Positions 26,582 to 33,822 of a stretch of 64,000 bases of DNA are shown one piece after another (position 1 is the first letter of the stretch; every line of letters begins with the position of its first letter). Origin of the DNA: a cyanobacterium PCC 7702. Lineage in GTDB: Bacteria; Cyanobacteriota; Cyanobacteriia; Cyanobacteriales; Nostocaceae. The DNA is taken from the NCBI GenBank assembly GCA_000332255.1, contig KB235926.1:1962797-2026796 (forward strand). Reading direction: 5' to 3'. The position numbers were made by a program, and so were the translations under genes. The notes under the pieces were generated by a model. The model was given only the letters and a program-made list of their open reading frames with translations, made no database searches and was not told the DNA's origin.

Positions 26582-26640
26582 CTCACAAAGGAGCGATCGC
26601 CTCACAAAGTGAGTTCCTTTATGCGAGGTTTAGCATAAAG
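26582..26640. repeat. Compound palindrome with HIP1 site upstream of tRNA-Thr
   Basis: Direct repeat CTCACAAAG at 26582-26590 and 26601-26609. AAAGGA (26587-26592) pairs with TCCTTT (26615-26620), enclosing GCGATCGC and the stem CTCAC-AAA-GTGAG. An overlapping stem CTTTATGC (26617-26624) pairs with GCATAAAG (26633-26640). The two outer structures are mutually exclusive. It lies in the 338-bp spacer 26422-26759, which otherwise shows nothing. Confidence 0.5.
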
Positions 26641-26759
26641 TCTGTCACAATAGACATAATACGTAAGCTCTTATTTCTCGCTCGGACATTGCTGCAAAGT
26701 TTAGCTCAGTCGCGCAATTGCCACCTTTCCATCTGGATGAGCGTGCGCTTCTATTTCAA

Positions 26760-26831
26760 AGCCGATGGCGGGATTTGAACCCGCGACCGCCCGATTACGA
26801 ATCGGGTGCTCTACCGCTGAGCCACACCGGC
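26760..26831 (-). tRNA. tRNA-Thr (anticodon CGU)
   Basis: Full cloverleaf on the minus strand: acceptor GCCGGTG pairs with CATCGGC (one G-U), D stem GCTC/GAGC, anticodon stem CCCGA/TCGGG with loop TTCGTAA giving anticodon CGU, T stem GCGGG/CCCGC with TTCAAAT. It reads the codon ACG. CCA is not encoded. Confidence 0.95.
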
Positions 26832-26869
26832 ATAGATATCCTGAAATTATAACAGCATCCTACATTACT

Positions 26870-27145
26870 ATGTTACAGCCCAAGACCAAAAATCGTACAA
26901 CTACCCAACTGCAGCCAGAAAGATACGCCCGCCTCAAGGCAGAAATCACAGCACCCTACCGTGGCTTCAGGAAATTTATCTACATTGCCGGTGGTAGTTC
27001 CGGTCTGATCGGAGCATTTATTTTTTTATTTCAATCCTTAGCAGGACGCAGTCTGGAAACTACCTTGCCGAATTTAGCACTGCAAATAGGAATAGTTGCT
27101 GCAACGGTCCTTTTATGGCGCTGGGAGGAGCGAAGCCGAAAATAG
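26870..27145 (+). CDS. DUF3493 family small membrane protein
   Basis: 91 residues from the ATG of MLQPKTKN. The frame is open further upstream only because it runs through the antisense of tRNA-Thr, so the earlier start is artificial. RYARLKAEITAPYRGFRKF is the DUF3493 signature, followed by two membrane helices (about 38-58 and 64-82). The domain occurs in cyanobacteria and in plant LPA1/REP27 proteins, which help photosystem II assembly or repair; that role for this copy is inference. Terminator hairpin 31 bases downstream. Confidence 0.85.
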   Translation: MLQPKTKNRTTTQLQPERYARLKAEITAPYRGFRKFIYIAGGSSGLIGAFIFLFQSLAGRSLETTLPNLALQIGIVAATVLLWRWEERSRK

Positions 27146-27176
27146 CAGCCAATACTTTCGCTACTTAACTATATAA

Positions 27177-27214
27177 CCCCCCTGCTTTCTGTGAAAGAAA
27201 ATAGGAGGGATTTT
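27177..27214 (+). terminator. Terminator after the DUF3493 gene
   Basis: CCCCCCT (27177-27183) pairs with AGGAGGG (27203-27209) with one mismatch, and an inner CTTTC/GAAAG stem closes on TGT. ATTTTCT follows on the plus strand. It may also serve the convergent SLH gene. Confidence 0.7.
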
Positions 27215-27270
27215 CTAACATGATTATATGGCTCAGACAAAATCATTACAAAGCAGTTGATTTGGAAGAA

Positions 27271-29004
27271 TTACTGAGCTTTGACTATATAAGGAGAAGG
27301 AATGGCTTGGGCGCGTCCAGCATTTACCAGTGCTTGGTAAACAAAGGCCGCAACATCTGCTCTTGTGGCTTGGCGGTTGGGATTTAATTGCCTGACTGTG
27401 GGATAATTTACCACCAACTGTCGTGCAGTTGCAGCCGCTACCGATGCGGCGGCATACTGGGGAATTTGAGCAGCATCGGCGTATAAGGAAAGGATATTTT
27501 GATCGCTAGCAGATAAACCCAAACCGTTAGCTAAAGATACCAGCACTTGTACTCGCGGAATTTGCTGTTCTGGTTTAAAAGTGCGATCGGGGTAACCAGC
27601 AATAAAACCACCTCGAGAAGCGGCTTGAATAGCGTTGTAAGCCCAGTATTGACTGCTAACATCCCTGAAGTTAATTGCTTCCCGTTTTGGTGCAGGAGAA
27701 AAAGCCTTACTGATAATAGCAGCAAATTGAGCACGCGTTACAGGTTCGTTCGGTCTAAAACTTCCATCGGGGAATCCAGCGATAATATTTCGAGATGCTA
27801 AGGCCTCTATATAACTTTTTGCCCAATAACCTACAGGTACATCCTTGAAAGCAACCGAACCTCCTGGTGGAAGCTCGACATTAGCAGCAACAAATTCTAC
27901 AGAACCAGCTATTTTCTTGACTTCAATATCGTTACCAATAGCTACTATCTTATTGCTTTTAGTAGCATTGTTAAGGTCGTAGCGAGCATTATTGCGGATG
28001 AGATTATCACCTGGACTTGCTGCAGTACCGAGATCCGGTGCAGCATTGATAGTTGCTACTACACCGTCGCGCTTGTTGTTTTGGATTACATTCTTGCGCA
28101 AGACAGGCTTAGCTGATTCAGATATATAAATACCATCTATATTTTGCAGAATTTGATTTCCTTCTATCAAAGGCGTGGAAGTACCTCCGATCGCCAAGCC
28201 AAAACCAGTATTCTGAAACAAATTATTGCGAATTTCTCCGGAAGCAGATTTAGCTACGGAAACTCCGTTACCTTTGTTTTCAATAAAGACGTTGTTTTCA
28301 ATTTTGGGATTGGCTGTACCTGTGACAAAAACACCTTCTCGCACACTGTTGGTAAAGGTATTGTTTGTAATTGTAGGATTTGCCGATTCTATCCATACAG
28401 CAGTACCGCGACTATCGGGGTTAGTAATGGTTACCCCAGCAATAACGCTGTTTTTATCAGCTCTAACAGTCACGTTTTGACGGGCGAAGGTAGGACTGAT
28501 GTAGGTACCGCTTCCTTGAATTAATATTCCTTGACCTTTTGTAGATTCATCGCCCCGCAATGTCACGCCTGGTTTAATTAATAGTGGAAAGGTTTCTCCA
28601 CTGGCTGCACTATAGGTACCAGGAGCTAGTTGAATAATCGTACCTGGTTGCGCCTGACTGAGGGCATAGGTGATGGTTTTATAAGGCTGTGTTTGGGAAC
28701 TACCAGCTCCAGCAGTGTCTGAACCCGTTTCCGGATTAACATAAATAACGCTTCCACTGGCGGGAATTTGCGCTACTAAAAAAGAGCGGTCTCCTTGCTG
28801 GTGGGTAGTATTCGCATTTACCCGGGCATAGGAAAGCAGTGAACTACTAGAAAAAACTAACACAGTTGTTAGCACTGCGGGCAACAATCCTCCTGTTTTT
28901 TGGAAGCGCTGACCACAATTAAGGCGAAAAGAGTTTTGTTGTGGAATGGAAAAACTCCGATGTCTCATCTTAGCATTTACGTCTGTAATTACCTGCATTA
29001 CCAT
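27271..29004 (-). CDS. Exported DUF1565 beta-helix protein with three C-terminal SLH domains
   Basis: Up to 577 residues; the start could be at codon 1, 3 or 13. A hydrophobic stretch at ~39-60 is the signal peptide. Residues ~85-155 are DUF1565 (IYVNPETGSDTAGAGSSQTQ), continuing as a right-handed parallel beta-helix with repeated N-N-x-F rungs (ITNNTFTNSVREGVFV, IENNVFIENKGNGVSV, IRNNLFQNTGFGLAI) to ~365. Three S-layer homology repeats follow (FKDVPVGYWAKSYIEALAS, FRDVSSQYWAYNAIQAAS, and a weaker third with LNPNRQATRADVAAFVYQAL). So it is an outer-envelope protein anchored by SLH modules, with a probable carbohydrate-binding or lyase-like stalk; no catalytic residues are identifiable. Confidence 0.9.
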   Translation of the reverse strand: MVMQVITDVNAKMRHRSFSIPQQNSFRLNCGQRFQKTGGLLPAVLTTVLVFSSSSLLSYARVNANTTHQQGDRSFLVAQIPASGSVIYVNPETGSDTAGAGSSQTQPYKTITYALSQAQPGTIIQLAPGTYSAASGETFPLLIKPGVTLRGDESTKGQGILIQGSGTYISPTFARQNVTVRADKNSVIAGVTITNPDSRGTAVWIESANPTITNNTFTNSVREGVFVTGTANPKIENNVFIENKGNGVSVAKSASGEIRNNLFQNTGFGLAIGGTSTPLIEGNQILQNIDGIYISESAKPVLRKNVIQNNKRDGVVATINAAPDLGTAASPGDNLIRNNARYDLNNATKSNKIVAIGNDIEVKKIAGSVEFVAANVELPPGGSVAFKDVPVGYWAKSYIEALASRNIIAGFPDGSFRPNEPVTRAQFAAIISKAFSPAPKREAINFRDVSSQYWAYNAIQAASRGGFIAGYPDRTFKPEQQIPRVQVLVSLANGLGLSASDQNILSLYADAAQIPQYAAASVAAATARQLVVNYPTVRQLNPNRQATRADVAAFVYQALVNAGRAQAIPSPYIVKAQ

Positions 29005-29457
29005 ATGTCTGACAGGATGTTAATAACAGCTATTTAGCTGTTAAATCCATGCAAAACTATAGCGGATGACCAGTACATTAGCAGTTCGGTTCCCTGTGTG
29101 TAAAACATAAATTTTTGTGGAATTTTACACTCCCACTGTAGTTAGAAATGAGCTTGTTAGTGAAAGGACAAGCTTGTTGGTTCGATCGCATCTTGCTATA
29201 AACTGGCTAAAAGTGTCATATTTCCTGACAAATTACCTTTTGCAACAAGGAAATTACAAATTATTGACTATTCCCATTTTGAGAGCTTTTACCTCCTTTA
29301 CCTGATTCGATTCTATTAAATTGTATAAAATTATACATTTAAAGATAAAATATTTAACATTTATATACAACTAGAAACATAAGGAGAGAAAAGATAAAAA
29401 AAATATTATGAAATCAAAAAATACAAAATTTTCTGCAAAACTAATAATTGTTTAAAC

Positions 29458-29720
29458 GGGGTCAGCCAATATATAGACCCTGAATATAAACCTCTTAATT
29501 TAATAAGGAGTCGCTAAAATTTAAAGACTCCCAGTAAGGTGGAACCTAGAATACCTCTAGCGCCAAGACAGACACTGAATGTATTTGGCGCTTTTAGTCT
29601 TTGCCTGTCAACAAATAGGGTGGTGACTGTGTATCCATCCACCCTGATCTTAAATTTTTGCCAGCTTGCAGCCGTGAATGGGGAGCAATCCTAATTGGGA
29701 GAATAGGGATTAAGATGCTC
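29458..29720 (+). ncRNA. Candidate structured RNA region (speculative)
   Basis: Four stem-loops in 260 bases: GGGTC/GACCC (29459-29480), AGCGCCAA/TTGGCGCT followed by TTTT (29559-29595), GGGTGG/CCACCC (about 29619-29645) and GAGC-AATCC/GGATT-GCTC (about 29682-29716). The second looks like an intrinsic terminator although no protein gene precedes it on the plus strand, suggesting a short non-coding transcript ending near 29595. No known RNA family recognised; strand and boundaries are guesses. Confidence 0.3.
29559..29595 (+). terminator. Orphan terminator-like hairpin
   Basis: AGCGCCAA (29559-29566) and TTGGCGCT (29585-29592), an 8-bp perfect stem with an 18-base loop, followed by TTT. There is no coding gene upstream on this strand within 2.4 kb. 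Confidence 0.55.
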
Positions 29721-30382
29721 GAAATAAACTAGTGGTTGAAAGCCTTCTCGTTACTTTTTCTTTTCCTGTGTCTGGATTTTTGAGAGACATGAACTTGGTT
29801 GCGAACTTAAGTCTTACTCGCCCCAGTATTCTAAGTTCTACAATACAAGTTAGGTCTCAGACTAGTATTGTGGTTGTTTAGACTTTTTCAGAAAAAGAAC
29901 CACCACAAGTAACGGAATAGCTATTAATTTATTTATTGAGGTTCAACACCAATAATTCACTTTTAGAAAATAGCAATTTTTACCTCCTTGTTACGGGCTG
30001 TAGTATTTCTTAATTTATTTTATTAAAAATAATCAATACTGATTTGCCAGATTGGCAGATTGTATTTCCTAGTTAGCTGAGTTAGTTAAATACGTCATTT
30101 TCGAAATAGATAACTAATAAAATTGGGTAAAATTATTGCTGTTGAAGGCAAAAGGAGAAACGTAATTACCGTCTCTCCCTGTTTGTTTTTTTGAGTTGGC
30201 TATCCCTAATTTTTCTTGGAAGGAAGGGACAGTGAAACTGAAAACAAGGGTAAAACCTTAGGATGTATCAGGCGATTTTTGGATGGCGCTTCAGTTTGCT
30301 AGGAGGCGATCGCTCAAAACTAAGTTTGTAATTCCAACTTTGCTGATTGATATTCGGGAATTAAAGTTGCTAGCCACTGCTT

Positions 30383-30721
30383 TTAACTACCACCTGGAAT
30401 TTCTGTTTTTTTCTTAGTAACTACCTCAAGATAAGCAAGATCTTTGACCTTACTCACACAGCTTGCTGCAGGTAAGGAAGTAATTTTTGGGTTTTCGTTT
30501 CTTTGTTGGGTAGCTCTTCGCAATTGTGCATTTTCTTTGAGCAATCGATTATAAGTACGGTAAGGAATATAATGTAAAGGATTGTATCCAGCAAATCGCA
30601 ACATTAACACGCAAGCCCAGGAGTACTTACCTGCAAGTATTGCTTCAACTACCTGATCGAATTGTTCTGGGTTAATTGCACGGTGGAAGTTATTGCTGTT
30701 GCTAGAAATCTGATGATGCAT
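30383..30721 (-). CDS. HetP-family protein
   Basis: 112 residues. The core [20 protein letters not shown] followed by [24 protein letters not shown] (~21-67) is the diagnostic motif of HetP and its paralogues, which control commitment to heterocyst differentiation in Anabaena. Flanks are variable: a short His/Asn/Ser-rich start and a Lys-rich C-terminus. There is no membrane segment. HetP homologues also occur in filamentous cyanobacteria without heterocysts, so the protein alone does not prove heterocysts. Which paralogue (HetP, Asl1930, Alr2902 or Alr3234 type) cannot be decided by eye, so no symbol is given. An unknown same-strand gene lies 93 bases upstream. Confidence 0.85.
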   Translation of the reverse strand: MHHQISSNSNNFHRAINPEQFDQVVEAILAGKYSWACVLMLRFAGYNPLHYIPYRTYNRLLKENAQLRRATQQRNENPKITSLPAASCVSKVKDLAYLEVVTKKKTEIPGGS

Positions 30722-30814
30722 AGTACTTGTTTACCTTAGATAAAGTCAATCTTGTTTGTCAGCTGTTTTGTGATGCTTTAGTGGCGAAGGTGAAGTGAGA
30801 AAATCTTGCGGTAG

Positions 30815-31522
30815 CTAACGATGTAAGCGGTAGGAGAATACTTGACTTTTGAGATCGTCATTGGATGGAAACCCTACCGATTTTTGAATTGAAACTATTA
30901 CTGATAGGCGATCGCGCTCAGTATTGAGTTTGTAAGGTAAAAGCATCACTAAAGCAAAAAACACATCACTAGGAGCAATTTGGACTGTTGTAGTTTGAGA
31001 AATTGCAGCTAGCTGAGGGTAGAAAAGCTTGAGGAAGCAAGGATTGAATCTGTTTGAGAGATTACAAGCTAACAAGTGTTTATTCGAATTTGGTTTAGCT
31101 GCTACCTCAACTGCTGGGAATGCAAACTTTGCTACTTTGCTAAAACCCTGTGACGGGATTCGTTCTCTGACTTGACTGACTTTTTCTATCCTTGCTGTAA
31201 ATATCCAATCTACGAGGAGCGTAAAAAAAGCTAGACTGCCAAACAATACTGTAGAACAAAAAATTGAAGGCAATTTTTCTAGCGCTTTGTGCAAAGATGT
31301 AGAGTAATTACTTTTACTAGTAGTTCTGACTTGGAAAGATATGGCTTTCGTAGAGTGGTTATTTTGAGATCTTTGTGGAATTCCTGCTGCTAGAGAAGTA
31401 ATGTTACCTCCACAAATTGATACTACCTCGGGAGTGAGATTGTAATTGGGACACACGTTTATCTCTAGTTTTACCAAGCAGCTGGAAATCGCAACTGCAT
31501 TTGACCTGATGATTCTGTTCAT
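30815..31522 (-). CDS. Hypothetical protein with one membrane helix, upstream of the HetP-like gene
   Basis: 235 residues, unrecognised. One clear hydrophobic helix at ~88-110 (FCSTVLFGSLAFFTLLVDWIF) divides an N-terminal Ser/Asn-rich part from a C-terminal part of mixed composition. AGGT lies about nine bases before the ATG. Its length in an AT-rich region favours a real gene, but the amino-acid composition (many Ser, Asn, Ile and few family-like motifs) is not fully convincing. Same strand as the HetP-like gene with 93 bases between, so they may be expressed together. Confidence 0.5.
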   Translation of the reverse strand: MNRIIRSNAVAISSCLVKLEINVCPNYNLTPEVVSICGGNITSLAAGIPQRSQNNHSTKAISFQVRTTSKSNYSTSLHKALEKLPSIFCSTVLFGSLAFFTLLVDWIFTARIEKVSQVRERIPSQGFSKVAKFAFPAVEVAAKPNSNKHLLACNLSNRFNPCFLKLFYPQLAAISQTTTVQIAPSDVFFALVMLLPYKLNTERDRLSVIVSIQKSVGFPSNDDLKSQVFSYRLHR

Positions 31523-33656
31523 GAGCTGACCTAAAACCAGGAAACCTGACTGTAGCTTTTGCTTGAATTGTTAGGAAAAGTCTCCATTTGGCTCTTGGTA
31601 GATGCAGTTATGTTTTTTGGAAAATTCTGTTCGCTCCTAATTTTATTGCTTTTCCCTGGTATGTATGTTTAGAAGTACACCTAGTTATTAGGAGGTTTTT
31701 CTGTAATCGCCGGTTGTTCTGCAACAGCTATGACAAAATATTCATTTTTTGGCTCTCAGAACAACATTTGTACTTATACTATTTTCTTCTGGGGATATCA
31801 TCTGCGGTTCTAGCATTTCTTGTATTTTCAAAGTGCGGAAAGCGTTCTTCTATTTAACTAAGTATTATACATTTTCCATTTTGTCCACAAGTGTTAAATA
31901 CTGTAGGGGTTTCGCCCCTCATCTGCTATTGATTTTTCTTACTTTCCTAGGAATTTTTACTATTTACTTTCTAGCTCATTTGTCTTAAAAACTGAATGAT
32001 TCTCTGGTCTTTTGACAATCGTTGTTTTGGTAATTTTTTATAAAAAAATTAACAAAGAGCACGGAAGTATTTATCCGGGGTATATGACTCAATGCCCTGA
32101 AGAAAGAGACTTTCAGCTTTTCATTGTACTGATTATATGCAAATAATTGTCTTGATTTTGGCCATAATTATGGCTAAATAATCTCAATAAAAAGTTATTT
32201 AACATACATTTTTAGTGTGTATATTCATAATCTTTTGTAGAGAAAAATATAGATATAATAATATACAAAAACCGAGAATGTCGTGTTGCTAAAACATCGT
32301 AGAGTATTCTCGGATAACATGAAAATAGTCAAGGAATACAACTCAATAAAGTTGCATTTTATCTTCGGGAATTCATGAAAATATTGGTGTTTTTAGTGCT
32401 ATTTAAATTAGTATTTATAGGTGAGATTGCCGAGGAAATTACTTGAGAATTAGGTTGTAAGGAAAACTGTTAATTCTTATGAATAGTTAAGAAGTTGATG
32501 GTGAACAAAAAAATACCTCCGTCACCAAAGAATGCAGTTAGCTTGACTCACAAGATGAGCGATCGCAAATATGGTGCTAAGTTTAGCTATGATTTGGGAG
32601 CTAAACAGCTAGTAGCTTCATGGGAAGAAAGTACTAAACCGCAGGCGATCGCAATTCTCTATTGCTGTCTGGTTTACAGGGAGTTGCATTTAACGTTGAG
32701 ATAGCAGAAACTAACTTCGTCAAAATCTGCATCAGCTAACCGAAAACATCCTTCCAGCTTTCAAGGGAAATCGGTACTTCTAACTTTGCTAAAGCTAAGA
32801 TAGGTTTGGTGGTACCGTCAGTCAACGCCTTCGAAAGCACAAACCGATCCATTATACTTTTTCTAACTGCAGTTAATTGCAATTTACGCAGAATTGTATC
32901 TACTACAACCATCCTTAAAACTTTGAGGACGGTAAATTGTAGGGAAAAAGCAGCGCTTGTTTGTGTAAATTTGACTTACCTGAAATCTTGGTGATAAACA
33001 CGAGTACATTAGTTGTAATTTTGGTGTGAGTTTACTAACTTTTTTGGAAGTGTATTTAACGGACAAAATAATTTGAAATTCCATGCAATCGAAGCTTATA
33101 GCTTCACAACAAAAGCCTGGGAGAATTTTTTTCTTTGTCTTTGCGATTGCTGCTTGCTTTTCGGTCATTTTTACAGTTACTTCACAGAAGCGATGTTCAG
33201 TATTGATGAGCTGCTTTTTTAATACTTCAGCAATACCTGAGTGTATTTTTATGAAATCCCTGCTATTGACTGCACCTCCTTTTTATGAAAAGCAATACTC
33301 GAGTAAAAACATTCGGTTGCAAAACTCGCTAAATATAGTAGATAAAGACTGGGTTAGAGTTTTTTTCAGAAGAAAAACTTGCTTAAATGCTACAGAAAGC
33401 AAAAACAACAAAAGTGAAGTTTTCAAAAAACATACACCATCTACATCAATTCATTAGTAATATGGTTTGCTCCAGCATTTTACTGCATTTGATATAAACT
33501 CCGTAACGCCGCGAGCCAGCCAAAATCTATCGTCATAGCTTTTTAGGCTTTTTAGTAGTGTCCAAACTACATAGTTCTCCAAAAAATAATTACGTAAAAC
33601 AGGTAAATTGACAATGTTTGGGAATTTATATTAGTCAATTACAATCGATGGCAATG
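31523..33656. other. 2.1-kb AT-rich spacer with decayed frames
   Basis: Several plus-strand frames of 60-124 codons exist (31588-31857, 32495-32704, 33083-33457) but none carries a recognisable domain. The frame at 32495 looks more protein-like if continued in another frame after ~32652 (NSLLLSGLQGVAFNVEIAET), hinting at a frameshifted remnant. A small AGGGG-TTTCG-CCCCT hairpin lies at 31905-31919. Otherwise nothing is seen. Confidence 0.5.
32272..32313. other. Perfect 8-bp inverted repeat with 26-base loop
   Basis: CCGAGAAT (32272-32279) and ATTCTCGG (32306-32313); within the loop TGTT can pair with AACA. No T-run follows. Isolated in a gene-poor spacer. Confidence 0.45.
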
Positions 33657-33679
33657 AAAAACCGGACTTTTATATCCGG
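33657..33679 (-). terminator. Rho-independent terminator of the GH116 gene
   Basis: On the minus strand CCGGA, loop TATAAAAG, TCCGG, then TTTTT. It lies about 145 bases after the stop codon at 33823. Confidence 0.7.
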
Positions 33680-33822
33680 GTAATCAAAAAAATGTTGCTC
33701 GAGTCCTAGAGATAGGGAATACGGAAATCACTTATACCGAAATAAATAATTAAATGTAACTCACCATAATTGTTGGTAGTTGGGGATTTATCGCTTTGGC
33801 GTTGGGGGACAGCGGAAGTATG

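Larger units (their letters stand above)
29005..30382. other. 1.4-kb gene-poor, hairpin-rich spacer
   Basis: No convincing protein gene; the one longer frame (29117-29305) lacks a ribosome-binding site or recognisable content. It is strongly AT-rich, with several stem-loops clustered between 29458 and 29720 (listed separately). It separates the SLH gene, which reads leftward, from the 3' end of the HetP-like gene. Confidence 0.55.

Noticed and set aside
26765-26869. Upstream extension of the DUF3493 frame beginning MAGFEPATARLRIG
   Set aside because: This peptide is the well-known antisense translation of a tRNA gene; the real start is the ATG at 26870.
33083-33457. 124-codon frame with a hydrophobic N-terminus
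   Set aside because: No family, no ribosome-binding site, and odd composition; kept only as part of the spacer description.
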